A DNA stretch of 64,000 nucleotides, from the NCBI GenBank assembly GCA_021838785.1, contig JAKCCV010000010.1:1-64000 (forward strand), read 5' to 3'. The notes under the pieces were generated by a model that saw only the letters and a list, made by a program, of their open reading frames with translations, had not been told where the DNA came from and ran no database searches. Origin of the DNA: Acidobacteriota bacterium. GTDB taxonomy: Bacteria; Acidobacteriota; Terriglobia; UBA7540. Position 1 is the first letter of the stretch; each line of letters opens with the position of its first letter. Position numbers and translations under genes: made by a program. Of this stretch, positions 37,200 to 48,557 are shown piece after piece.

Positions 37200-37478
37200 A
37201 TGAAGCTGATGCCTTTCGTCTTCGGTTGGGTGATTTTGCTCATTATCACCATCGTCGTGGGAATCTACCGGCAAGTATTGGGAAGCCATGAGGATGAGAC
37301 CGTGCACCTTGGAGCGGCCGAAGCGACCCTGTTGAGCCAGCAACAGCGCCTGGCGAAGAAAATCGAGTCGGTAGGGCGCTGGTTGAAATGGCTCATCGCG
37401 TTGACGGCGCTCTACGGGCTGGGCATCTTGGCAGCCTATCTGCGCCACGTGTGGATTCAAAGCGCCATGCCGCATTAG
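37200..37478 (+). CDS. Small two-helix membrane protein, unknown
   Basis: A 92-residue protein with TM1 at about 5-22 (PFVFGWVILLIITIVVGIY), a polar Gln-rich middle (EATLLSQQQRLAKKIESVGR) and TM2 at about 62-82 (WLKWLIALTALYGLGILAAY). GGAGGAAG lies 5 nt before the ATG, a good ribosome site. No family recognised. It is a single gene between rpiB and the convergent phosphatase gene. Confidence 0.7.
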   Translation: MKLMPFVFGWVILLIITIVVGIYRQVLGSHEDETVHLGAAEATLLSQQQRLAKKIESVGRWLKWLIALTALYGLGILAAYLRHVWIQSAMPH

Positions 37479-37660
37479 GCGTGTGTGGCGTGATGCCCAC
37501 CGGTGGTGGCGCCACGCCGTCGGAGGGCAAACTTGCTCGTGCCGGCCGCTGACTCGCCCACCTCAGAGGCCGCGCGCCTCGTGCAAGGTCAGTTGGCGCG
37601 CCGCACCGCGTCAGGGCAGTTTTTGTCGCCCGGTGAAATGGCCCGGCGCCGCCCGCGTGT

Positions 37661-39445
37661 TCAGAGGGCCTTAATGGCGAGCATCACTTTGTCGTCGAGG
37701 TGGGTGCCGCGTTGGGAGAACCGCGTCACGTCGGCGCAGACCGCGGTCACAATGTCGGAAGCCTTTTGCGCCGCCGCATCCTTTACCGCCGCGATCAACC
37801 GATCCGTGCCGTACTCCTCCTCTTCGGCGTTCATGGCTTCGGTGATTCCGTCCGTGCAGAGAACCAAGACATCGCCCGGTTGGAGCCTCTCTTGGCCGCG
37901 CTGGAATTCGGCGTTTTCAAACAGACCGATGACCGTGCCGCCCTCGGTCAGCCGAACCGAACCGTTGGCCGAGCGCACAATGACGGGTGGCACGTGGCCG
38001 CAGTTGATGTAATGAAGGGATTTGCGCTTGAGGTCAATCAAGCCCAGAAACAGGCTGAGGTATTTTCGGGAACGTGTGTCGGTGAGCATCTTGCGGTTCA
38101 GCGCCTCGACAATCTCATTGAGCGAGTGAAGGTGAAGCGCCAACGCGCGCAGCGCCGCCTGCAGGTTCGACATTACCATCGCCGAGGCGACGCCCTTGCC
38201 CTCCACGTCGGCGATGACCACCAACAGCGTGCTCGGACCGAGCGTGAGGAAGTCATAGTAATCGCCGCCCACTTCATAACAGGGCTCGTTCAGCACCGCA
38301 ATCTCAAACCCTTCCAGGTTCGGCGTGGTCTCCGGCAGAAGGCTGCGCTGGATGCCTCGCGCCAGCGCCATCTCTTTCTCCAGCCGTTCCTTTTCGAGCA
38401 GGTCCCGATGCAGTTGGGCGTTTTCGAGCGCCAAGGCGATGTGCGCCGAAAGCGTCATCAGAAAATCCGCGTCCTCCTCGGTAAACGCTCCCTCCCGCTT
38501 GTTCAGCAGTTGCAGCACGGCCACAATCTTGCCGGCTTTGTTGCGAATGGGCAGGCACAAAATGTTGCGGGTGGTAAATCCGGTTCGCTTATCCACCTCC
38601 GGGTTGAAGCGCGGATCGGCGTAGGCGTCGGGAATATTAATCACTTCCCCCGTCAGCGCCACGTGGCCGGCAATGCCTTTGCCCATGGGGAGCCGAATTT
38701 CCTGCCGTTCCAGGCCGTGGGCAATCAGCGACCAAATTTCTTTGGCCGGCTCGTCCAACAAGAACAACGTGCCGCGTTCCGCCTCCACCTGGGATTTGGC
38801 GACCTCCAGAATGCGGCCCAAAAGTTCCGGCAGATCGAGCGTCGAATTGAGCGTTTTGCTGGCCTCCACCAAAAAGCTGAGCCGCGTCAACGTGCGCTGA
38901 GCCGAACTCAGCAGGCCGGCATCCCGCAGCGCCAGAGCAGCCAGCTTGGCATAAAGCAAAAACTGTGCATGGAGAGATTTCGCGAGCGGCTTGCGGCAAC
39001 CTACTACCAGCACGCCCATCCCTTCCGCTTCAAGCCTCAGCGGATAGCAGGCCACGAATCCCAACTTATTTTGCCGCGCCCAGCTCGGGATACCGTCGGA
39101 CTTCACTCCCTCGGCTTTCACCACCTGCGGGAACCCGCGCTCGATGGCGCGGCCGAATACGCTCCCCTTGACGGCTACTTTTTGCAGATGGGCGGGAATG
39201 GCCACGGAGCCCGAGGCGGCGGCCAACTTGAGGGCGTCTTGCGTCGAATCCATCTGCCAGACGGCGCAAACGGAAACGCCGGGGCATTCTGCCAGGCGAT
39301 GCGTCACCCGACTCATCACTTGGGTGGGATTGAGGTTCCCTTGGAAGTCCCTTCCCAGCTCGTCAACGACCGCAGCAAGCGGCCAGGCTGAGAGGTCTCC
39401 GCTCGCTGACGTCCCCCGCTCAGCCCGCCGCCGGGTTTTCGGCAC
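37661..39445 (-). CDS. GAF-GAF-PP2C serine phosphatase (RsbU/SpoIIE type)
   Basis: A 594-residue soluble signalling protein. GAF 1 spans about 35-175, and GAF 2 about 205-340 (ERGTLFLLDEPAKEIWSL, GIAGHVALTGEVINIPDAYA). A helical linker (LEKEMALARGIQRSLLP) leads to a PP2C/SpoIIE domain at about 375-594, with metal-binding Asp in GGDYYDF, in VIADVEGKGVASAM and in LCTDGITEAMNAEEEEYG. It should dephosphorylate an anti-sigma antagonist of STAS type when its GAF domains bind a ligand. No partner-switching genes are adjacent; the nearest STAS-like gene is at 27957. GTG 39445 has GGAG 7 nt upstream. Confidence 0.92.
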   Translation of the reverse strand: MPKTRRRAERGTSASGDLSAWPLAAVVDELGRDFQGNLNPTQVMSRVTHRLAECPGVSVCAVWQMDSTQDALKLAAASGSVAIPAHLQKVAVKGSVFGRAIERGFPQVVKAEGVKSDGIPSWARQNKLGFVACYPLRLEAEGMGVLVVGCRKPLAKSLHAQFLLYAKLAALALRDAGLLSSAQRTLTRLSFLVEASKTLNSTLDLPELLGRILEVAKSQVEAERGTLFLLDEPAKEIWSLIAHGLERQEIRLPMGKGIAGHVALTGEVINIPDAYADPRFNPEVDKRTGFTTRNILCLPIRNKAGKIVAVLQLLNKREGAFTEEDADFLMTLSAHIALALENAQLHRDLLEKERLEKEMALARGIQRSLLPETTPNLEGFEIAVLNEPCYEVGGDYYDFLTLGPSTLLVVIADVEGKGVASAMVMSNLQAALRALALHLHSLNEIVEALNRKMLTDTRSRKYLSLFLGLIDLKRKSLHYINCGHVPPVIVRSANGSVRLTEGGTVIGLFENAEFQRGQERLQPGDVLVLCTDGITEAMNAEEEEYGTDRLIAAVKDAAAQKASDIVTAVCADVTRFSQRGTHLDDKVMLAIKAL

Positions 39446-39674
39446 TGAAATTCTCCCTCCCTCGCTTCCCCGACTTCGCTGGTTGCAAGTATATCTTTAA
39501 TGCTCTGCCGATGCAAACCGCCACCAACGGTCTCGAGAATTTCGGTCGGCACGATGGCACGAAGCCGCCGTCGCTTGACAAGTCCGCGACACGGTTGGGT
39601 GTGGCGCGGGTTCCAATTTGGTGGCGTGAGTTTCAGCGGGCGGCGACGCCAACGCGGCAGTCAATCTCCCGGGA

Positions 39675-40688
39675 CTAATTCGGCTCTCTCGATGCAGGCC
39701 ACTCATAGACCCAGGAATAAGTGGTGTAAGTAGTCAGTTGCGGCTTGCCAGTGGGTCCGAATATCTTGCCGCCTCTCTCCTCGCCGCAGCGGCAGGACAG
39801 GCGAAGACCGTCAGAAAAGAAGATCGGGTCGAGATCGTGAAAGCGGTATGCGGAAAAGCTGTGGTCGTCTTCGTCGCGGTGAGTGAGACCTGCCTGGCGA
39901 AGATGATATAGGCCGCGGTTGAAGTAGTAAGTTCCGAGGAAGTAGTCTTCCAGCCCCGAGGAGAGAAACTGAGGCTCTTGTGCTTTGCCGATGTAGGCGC
40001 GCATCTGGCCTTCCATGAACTCGAAGTTGGTGCTCTTCGCCGCGATCGTAACCATGAAGACCATTCCGTTTCCCGGCACCCTGCACAGGTCGAATTCCTG
40101 CAGGGGCTGAACCTGAAGGCCGACGTTCTTGTAGAGCCTGAGCCGGCTGCCCTGCGGGATCTTCCAGCCGGATAGATCGAGGGGCATGTTCTCGAGCCCT
40201 CGCACGATCCACCAAAGGAGGGTATCGCGGGAGACGCCCTCGGGGAGTTCAGCCGTCACGCGGATGCTTTTCGTATAGGGAATTCGGTAGTTGAAAAAGA
40301 TTCCACTCGGTGCGCCGGTAATGCCGTTGAATTTTGTTCCCCAGGGCGCCGTCGGGTCTTCGAAGCCAACACCAACACCGAGTCCGAGCTGCATGTCAAT
40401 GGACGGCGTGGCTTCTCCATCGACATAGAAGCGAAGTCGAAGATTCTTATAGTTCGGGAAATCTCCGCCGAACCACAGATGATCGAGGTATCCGGTACCG
40501 TGCCGTTCCGCGAGTGTCGCCTCCGGCGACGCCTGGAAGGGGCGTTCTTCCTTGCCGGTAGCCGTGAATGTGAAGGGCGAGGAGGACTGAACTCTGGAGG
40601 TGGATTCAGCTTGAGCGGAAGAAAGGGCACCCGACGCTGCTGCCAGAGAGAGTCCGGCAAACGAGAGGGAGAAGTTTCGCCGATCCAT
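39675..40688 (-). CDS. DUF2961/GH172-family exported protein
   Basis: A 337-residue protein with a Tat signal (DRRNFSLSFAGLSLAAASGA ending AQA). The mature part is a double jelly-roll of the DUF2961 family: YLDHLWFGGDFPNYKNLRLR, YVDGEATPSIDMQLG, NYRIPYTKSIRVTAE and the family's acidic site in SSGLEDYFLGTYYF. Members with known activity (GH172) act on fructofuranosyl or arabinofuranosyl linkages; whether this one does is not visible. GLEDYF replaces the common GTEDYF; the Glu-Asp pair is kept. Single gene. Confidence 0.82.
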   Translation of the reverse strand: MDRRNFSLSFAGLSLAAASGALSSAQAESTSRVQSSSPFTFTATGKEERPFQASPEATLAERHGTGYLDHLWFGGDFPNYKNLRLRFYVDGEATPSIDMQLGLGVGVGFEDPTAPWGTKFNGITGAPSGIFFNYRIPYTKSIRVTAELPEGVSRDTLLWWIVRGLENMPLDLSGWKIPQGSRLRLYKNVGLQVQPLQEFDLCRVPGNGMVFMVTIAAKSTNFEFMEGQMRAYIGKAQEPQFLSSGLEDYFLGTYYFNRGLYHLRQAGLTHRDEDDHSFSAYRFHDLDPIFFSDGLRLSCRCGEERGGKIFGPTGKPQLTTYTTYSWVYEWPASREPN

Positions 40689-40885
40689 TCATTTGCTCCA
40701 AGTCGGTATAGGGTTCATATCTTCTAACTTCGAAGTGTTAACAGCCGTCTCTGAAGTGCTCCCCATTGTCAGGACACAAAATCAGGCTTTGTAAGGTGGA
40801 CCGCGGCCTGAAATAAGTTATGAGTTTATACCCGCCGTCGGGACTGTGGGAACTGTGAAAAAGCCGCAGGTTGCAGGGGCCCGCG

Positions 40886-41100
40886 CTACAAGGCCCGGTA
40901 CCTGCCCCGACCGAGAAATTCCAGAAAGCCCATGTCGCGAAGGATCTGAAGCTGCTGACGGATTTTCGGCTCGACGTTTTTGTTTTGCGGATGCAGGCGG
41001 GCCAGCGCTTCCGCGTGCGCATAAACCTCGCCGAGTGAAAATTCGCGTTTGCCCAGCCCGCGCACAATTTTCGCTAAGGTCCCGCCCCGGGTTGCCGATC
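40886..41100 (-). pseudogene. Winged-helix end of a DpnI-like restriction enzyme
   Basis: The minus strand reads LAKIVRGLGKREFSLGEVY, AHAEALARLHPQNKNVEPKI, RQQLQILRDMGFLEFLGRG and RYRAL to a TAG at 40886. The KIRQQLQxLRDxGxxEFxGRGxYR block is the C-terminal winged-helix domain of DpnI-type enzymes, which reads methylated DNA. A one-base shift near 41076 separates it from IGNPGRDL in the preceding frame. The N-terminal PD-(D/E)XK domain of DpnI is not found upstream, so this is a relic or a stand-alone domain. Confidence 0.65.
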
Positions 41101-41122
41101 ACAGACCTGAGGAAGGTCGGGT

Positions 41123-41314
41123 ATGACGGGAAGACGACGAACAAAGAAACGGTACGCGAGGCTCACGCCGTGGGAAGACCACTGTTGGGTTTGGTATTTC
41201 GGCCATTACGTCGCAGAGGAAGGGAAGTCTGATAGCGAGGCGGATCGACTTGCGTGGCGCGACATGCTCTCGGAGTTCCCCCGGCTGAGGTTTCACGACG
41301 GCTGCGAGCCGTGA
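41123..41314 (+). CDS. 63-residue protein in restriction locus, unknown
   Basis: From ATG 41123 the plus strand encodes TGRRRTKKRYARLTPWEDHC, WVWYFGHYVAEEGKSDSEAD, RLAWRDMLSEFPRL and RFHDGCEP. It begins basic, then is Trp-rich and acidic. AGGAAGG lies about 8 nt upstream. It is the only plus-strand gene in the restriction locus and was not recognised as a controller or antirestriction family. It is short, so the call is tentative. Confidence 0.45.
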   Translation: MTGRRRTKKRYARLTPWEDHCWVWYFGHYVAEEGKSDSEADRLAWRDMLSEFPRLRFHDGCEP

Positions 41315-41375
41315 TGGGACCTTCGGCCGGCAAGCCCCTTGGTGGCGCGAGGCGGCGTTCCCCTGCCCGCGTCGC

Positions 41376-41801
41376 TCATTCGGCGTCCCGCGTCCCTCGG
41401 GGCTGGGTTAGGTCGAGCCCGAAGTAAAGCCTAAGCCACGGCTCAAGGTCGTTTAGCTCGACCGCTTTTCCCGTCGACACAAGGAATGATTTCATATTTT
41501 CGGTGAACCCCTCCCCGGCGAAGACGACGATGCCGTCAATCGGCCACGCCCCGATGTCCTGTATCGTCGTCGGCACCTTCTCCTCGGCAGTTCCGCCGAC
41601 GGACTGGTACTTGCATTCGACGCCGAGGGTCTTCCCGTTCCTTGGATTTCGGAGGACGACGTCAATATGCCGCTCCGCGCCCCACAGACGGCGCCCAACC
41701 TTGAACTGCTCCCTTGCCTCAAGGCCGAGCATCCTTCCCAGGCTTACGACAGCCTCCACTAGCCCGCCGCCGCTTTCGACTGCCTTGCCCTTGCCGGACA
41801 T
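41376..41801 (-). CDS. PD-(D/E)XK restriction endonuclease
   Basis: A 141-residue protein with a compact nuclease fold. The metal site is Asp 47 (HIDVVLRNP) and Glu 62-x-Lys 64 (LGVECKYQ), that is ID-x14-ECK. A helix before it (LGRMLGLEAREQFKVGRRLW) and a strand after it (PIDGIVVFAGEG) complete the fold. It starts 6 bp after the methyltransferase stop, whose end supplies the GAGGGG ribosome site, so the two are coupled. The pairing identifies a type II restriction-modification system. The cleavage site is unknown. Confidence 0.8.
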   Translation of the reverse strand: MSGKGKAVESGGGLVEAVVSLGRMLGLEAREQFKVGRRLWGAERHIDVVLRNPRNGKTLGVECKYQSVGGTAEEKVPTTIQDIGAWPIDGIVVFAGEGFTENMKSFLVSTGKAVELNDLEPWLRLYFGLDLTQPRGTRDAE

Positions 41802-41807
41802 AGCCCC

Positions 41808-42812
41808 TCACGCGGGCTGAAGCCCCGCGAATATTATGCCCCCTACTGGGCGCACCCGCGCTTGGGTCGGGGCGCGGCGACGCGCTGTTGATCGCCGCTT
41901 GGACTTACCCCTGGACCTGGCGCGTTTCGCTCTGCCTTCGATCGTGGCCGCGGGGGCGGACGGACTCGTCTCCTCCAACCGTCTCGCGGCCACCGAGGTC
42001 CACCTTCTATCGCTCTCGATTCCCTGAAACGCTCTCCGCGTGCGCAGCGCCGCGACGGCGGTTGTTCCGCTGCCCATGAAGGGGTCCAAAACCAAATCCC
42101 CTTCGTTCGAGGCGGCGAGCAGAATCCTTTCAATGAGCGCCACGGGCTTCTGTGTGGGGTGCTTGCCGAAGCGTTTTTCCTCGCGGTCGGGCGCAGGAAT
42201 CGTCCACACGCTTTTCATCTGCTTGCCGTCGGCGAACTGGCGCATCAATGCGTAATTGAACGTGTGCCGGCTCTTCGCGTTCTTCGCCGCCCAGATGATG
42301 GTTTCCGTAGCGTGAGTGAAATACCGACAGGACAGATTTGGCGGCGGATTGGGCTTGACCCACGTGATGTCATTCAAGAGCTTCATGCCGAGTTGCTGCA
42401 TGGCGAAGCCAACGGAATGGATGACATGCGCCGTGCCGGAAACCCAAATCGTGCCATTCGGCTTGAGCAGCCGCTGGCAGAGGGCGAGCCACTGGCGGTT
42501 GAACCGGTGCATGGCGTCCGGGCCGGGCGAGCGGTCCCAGGCCCCTTTGTTGACGCTGACCATGCGTCCGGCGTGGCAGGTGATGCCGCCGTTTGAAAGA
42601 AAATACGGCGGGTCGGCGAAAATCAGGTCCACGGAATTTTCCGGGAAGAGCGGCAATAGCTCGAGCGAGTCGCCTTGGTATATCCTGATGCCGTGCTTGG
42701 GGTCGTCAAAGAGGGGCGAAGGCATGGTCTCGATTTTGGAATTTGGATGGGCAAGCTGGGGTTGCGGGAAGTGATTCATGGATTCCATCATCTTTAGTCG
42801 CGTCACGGCCAT
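41808..42812 (-). CDS. Beta-class DNA adenine/cytosine-N4 methyltransferase
   Basis: A 334-residue type II modification enzyme. The catalytic DPPY is at 67-70 (LIFADPPYFLSNGG) and comes before the SAM-site block VLDPFMGSGTTAVAA, which defines the beta group. HPTQKPVALIERI, GTIWVSGTAHVIHSVGF and NLSCRYFTHATETIIWA are typical of N6-adenine enzymes such as those acting on GATC or GANTC sites, but the target was not derived. A basic C-tail (KRARSRGKSKRRS) is unusual. Several in-frame starts exist near 42812 and none has a clear ribosome site. Confidence 0.9.
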   Translation of the reverse strand: MAVTRLKMMESMNHFPQPQLAHPNSKIETMPSPLFDDPKHGIRIYQGDSLELLPLFPENSVDLIFADPPYFLSNGGITCHAGRMVSVNKGAWDRSPGPDAMHRFNRQWLALCQRLLKPNGTIWVSGTAHVIHSVGFAMQQLGMKLLNDITWVKPNPPPNLSCRYFTHATETIIWAAKNAKSRHTFNYALMRQFADGKQMKSVWTIPAPDREEKRFGKHPTQKPVALIERILLAASNEGDLVLDPFMGSGTTAVAALRTRRAFQGIESDRRWTSVAARRLEETSPSAPAATIEGRAKRARSRGKSKRRSTARRRAPTQARVRPVGGIIFAGLQPA

Positions 42813-43094
42813 TCGGTGACCGACGGAGAGCCCCGGACGCCTTTGCCGCCCCAGCGCCGATGGCTCGCAAAAATCTCCGCTGGGACTGCCTCAATCCGCG
42901 GACGGCGCGGGATCGGATCGTTGATCGAGCGAGCGCGGTTGTCAAGAGCATGCGGTAGCGGCGTAGCGCGCGTGGACGGCTCTCCTCCGGGGCCTTCGAC
43001 ACGGACCAAGGCAATCCCACGCAGCCGGCGAGTTTGACCGGAGGGAAGGGTTCGTGATATCAAAGGCGGTTCCGACCATTGGCGAAGGGAGGGT

Positions 43095-44072
43095 ATGGCG
43101 GTGCAACCGAAAATCTTTGTCACGCGGCCGTTGCCGCAGCCGGTCATGGACCTGCTGAAGGCTCACGGTGAGGTTGGGTTTTATCCCGAGGATGCTCCGA
43201 TACCCGCCGAGGAGCTGATGCAGGCTTGCCGCGACGTTGACGGGCTGCTGGTGGTGAGCAATCGGGTGACCGAGGATCTGCTCAGCCAGGCCAAGCGGCT
43301 GAAGGTGATTTCAACGCCGTCGGTGGGTTACGACAATATTGACGTGGCGGCGTGTACGCGGCGAAATATCGTGGTGACGAACACGATGGGAGTGCTGGAA
43401 GAAACGACCGCCGATCTTGCCTTTGGGCTGCTGTTGGCGACGGCGCGGAGGCTGGTTGAGGCGGATCGGTTCGCGCGCGCGGGACGATGGAAGTATTGGC
43501 AATACAATTTGCTTTATGGGGTGAACGTCTATCAGAAGACCCTCGGACTGATTGGCTTTGGGAAAATCGGGCAAGCGACGGCTCGGCGGGCGCGAGGCTT
43601 TGCCATGCGCATTCTCTATTTCACTCGGCATCGTGTCGCGGAGGAGATAGAACGCGAGCTTGGCGCGACGTATGTAGATCGGGAAACCCTGCTGCAACAG
43701 TCCGACTTTGTCAGCTTGCACGTCCCTCTAACCCCGGAAACACGCCACCTCATCCAAGCCAAGGACCTGGAATTGATGAAGCCGACGGCCTTTTTGATTA
43801 ACACGGCGCGCGGGCCGGTGGTGGATGAGGAAGCGCTGGTGAACGCATTGAAAGCGAAAAGATTGGCCGGCGCCGGGCTTGATGTTTTTGAGAATGAACC
43901 TCGCATTCACCCAGAGCTGCTCACCATGGAGCAGGTTGTTTTGATTCCCCACTTGGGCAGCGCCACGGCCGAAACGCGGTTAAAAATGGCTATGCTGGCC
44001 GCGCAGAATCTCACCGCCGCTTTGTCCGGCCAGAGGCCGCCCAACGTGGTCAACGCGGAAGTGTATCGGTAA
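43095..44072 (+). CDS. D-2-hydroxyacid dehydrogenase (glyoxylate reductase type)
   Basis: A 325-residue NAD(P)-dependent reductase that acts on glyoxylate, hydroxypyruvate or another 2-ketoacid. The Rossmann loop is GLIGFGKIGQATARRARGF. The catalytic triad is Arg in INTARGPVVDEEAL, Glu in GLDVFENEPRIHPEL, and His in IPHLGSATAE. VISTPSVGYDNIDVAAC and VTNTMGVLEETTADLAFGLL are the substrate-side signatures. GGAGGG lies 3 nt before the ATG. Single gene; the exact substrate cannot be fixed from sequence. Confidence 0.92.
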   Translation: MAVQPKIFVTRPLPQPVMDLLKAHGEVGFYPEDAPIPAEELMQACRDVDGLLVVSNRVTEDLLSQAKRLKVISTPSVGYDNIDVAACTRRNIVVTNTMGVLEETTADLAFGLLLATARRLVEADRFARAGRWKYWQYNLLYGVNVYQKTLGLIGFGKIGQATARRARGFAMRILYFTRHRVAEEIERELGATYVDRETLLQQSDFVSLHVPLTPETRHLIQAKDLELMKPTAFLINTARGPVVDEEALVNALKAKRLAGAGLDVFENEPRIHPELLTMEQVVLIPHLGSATAETRLKMAMLAAQNLTAALSGQRPPNVVNAEVYR

Positions 44073-44235
44073 CACGTGTCGGGCGCGCTTGACGGTCTCG
44101 CGGATTCTATGGTAAAAAACAACGTTCAGTAAGCGGACGATTCCGCGTCCCTGGAGTTGCCATCCTAAAGCAAGGCCACCCCGGTAGGTAAAACCCGCCT
44201 CGGGAGGGCACCAGCAAAGACGGACGGGAGGGTAT

Positions 44236-46887
<2,652 letters not shown>

Positions 46888-47204
46888 TTCCCTCGCCTCC
46901 ATAAAAAATCAGCTTCAACCCTGTGCTGCTACCCTAGATTTCCCTCGGGGGGTACGAACTGCCCGAAGGAAGCGTAGTGCTGCGAGTGGCGCGAGTTTAG
47001 CTTCGCGCTCCGTCCAATGCAAAATGCGGTGGAACCGGAATTGCCGATGGCGGAGGTGCTGTCCAATTGGAACCAGCTCGCGGTTGATTTAGCCGAGCGG
47101 CCAATGGGGTGCACAATCCAGGTATGCACGTTAGGTTAGCGCTCATGGGGCTGTACGGCGCGGGGTGCAGGCGGTATCATCAGATTTCACAAGGAGGATG
47201 AGAG
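46888..47204. other. Intergenic region before rhamnose operon
   Basis: 317 bp with no supported gene. The only open frame of note is a 41-codon reading from ATG 47018 with no ribosome site. AAGGAGGATG (47190s) serves rhaI. No operator or promoter was clear. Confidence 0.4.
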
Positions 47205-48398
47205 ATGAGCGAAGAGACCAATTCGGCGATGGAGGCGCGGGTCCGCGAGGCGCTCGACGGCTTTCGCATTGAGCTTCCGTCATGGGGGTTCGCGGATACC
47301 GGAACGCGGTTTGGGAAATTCTTGCAGCCGGCGGCGCAGACGTTGGAGGAGAAATTGGCGGACGCCGGGCAGGTGAATCAGTTTACGGGAGCGTGTCCGA
47401 CGGTGGCGTTGCACGTGCTCTGGGACGTGCCGGCAGGGACGCGCTGCGCAGACGTGTTGAAGCTGGCGTCGCGTTACGGGGTGCGGCCGGGTTCGATCAG
47501 CCCGAATGTATTTCAGGATCAGATGTACAAGTTTGGCTCCTTGTCGAACGAGCAGGAGTCGGTGCGGCGGCACGCGCTCGAACACATCCTGGATTCGGTG
47601 CGAATCGCCAAAGAACTGGGCTCGCGCGATGTGACCCCGTGGTTTGCCGACGGCTCGAATTTCCCCGGCACGGCCAATATCCGAGCGCGCAAGCGGTGGA
47701 TGTCCGAAGGCCTGAAGCGCGCGCACGACGCGCTCGGGCCGGAACAGCGGTTGCTGATTGAGTACAAGCCGTTTGAGCCGGCGTTTTACCACACCGACAT
47801 CGCCGATTGGGGCATGGCGCTGGAACTGGCGCGCGAGGCGGGGCCGAAGTCGCGCGTGCTGGTGGACACGGGGCATCACTACCAGGCGCAGAACATCGAG
47901 CAGATTGTCGCGTGGCTGCTGGATGAGGGAATGCTGGGCGGATTCCATTTCAACGACCGGCGCTACGCGGACGACGATTTGACGCTCGGCTCCATTGATC
48001 CCTACCAGGTCTTCCGCATCTTTGCCGAGATTCGGTATTACGAGTGGGAGACGGGCCACCCCGCCGATATTGCCTATATGGTGGACCAGAGCCACAACCT
48101 GAAGGGCAAAATCGAGGAGATGATTCAAACGGTGATGACGGCGCAGGAGATTTACGCGAAAGCAGCGCTGATTGATTTTCTGGCCCTCGCGAAGGCGCAA
48201 CAGGAGCAGCGGTTGATTGACGCGGAAAATATTTACAAAGACGCTTTTAGCACGGATGTGCGACCAGCGGTGCGGGCGTGGCGACGCTCGAAAGGCTTGG
48301 CGGAGGATCCCTTGGCGGCGTTCCGCGGGAGCGGATACCTCGAGCGCATCACCCGCGAGCGGGCGGGCCGCGCCATCGCAGCCGGCAGCTACGCCTAA
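47205..48398 (+). CDS. rhaI: L-rhamnose isomerase
   Basis: A 397-residue metal-dependent TIM-barrel enzyme that converts L-rhamnose to L-rhamnulose. Typical blocks are WGFADTGTRFGKFLQPA, ISPNVFQDQMYKFGSL, VTPWFADGSNFPGTANIRAR, LLIEYKPFEPAFYHTDIADW and GGFHFNDRRYADDDLTLGSI. Asp, Glu and His residues in these are the metal ligands. The length matches the Streptomyces/Pseudomonas RhaI type rather than E. coli RhaA. AAGGAGGATGAGAG precedes the ATG. It is the first gene of a three-gene rhamnose operon. Confidence 0.93.
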   Translation: MSEETNSAMEARVREALDGFRIELPSWGFADTGTRFGKFLQPAAQTLEEKLADAGQVNQFTGACPTVALHVLWDVPAGTRCADVLKLASRYGVRPGSISPNVFQDQMYKFGSLSNEQESVRRHALEHILDSVRIAKELGSRDVTPWFADGSNFPGTANIRARKRWMSEGLKRAHDALGPEQRLLIEYKPFEPAFYHTDIADWGMALELAREAGPKSRVLVDTGHHYQAQNIEQIVAWLLDEGMLGGFHFNDRRYADDDLTLGSIDPYQVFRIFAEIRYYEWETGHPADIAYMVDQSHNLKGKIEEMIQTVMTAQEIYAKAALIDFLALAKAQQEQRLIDAENIYKDAFSTDVRPAVRAWRRSKGLAEDPLAAFRGSGYLERITRERAGRAIAAGSYA

Positions 48399-48557
48399 CG
48401 AGTTGCCGAGGCATCCGAAATTGTCATGCTGAGCGAAACATCGCCGCCTTCGCACGAAAAGCCATGCGGAATCGGCGCAACCCCGAAGGCGGAGGGACTT
48501 TGCGTCGCGCGGGCGGAGCCAAAAGAATCTTAGGAACGATCGGTGGAGGGACATGAG

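Noticed and set aside
37700-39391. 563-codon plus-strand open frame opposite the PP2C phosphatase gene
   Set aside because: It is a GC-driven antisense shadow; the minus strand has complete GAF and PP2C motifs, and the plus reading has none.
44165-44235. GC-rich leader of hppA considered as a fluoride or other riboswitch
   Set aside because: Only one small imperfect hairpin with an internal loop is seen, and the conserved fluoride-switch core is missing.
46929-47129. Small open frames before rhaI on both strands
   Set aside because: Neither has a ribosome site or recognisable composition.
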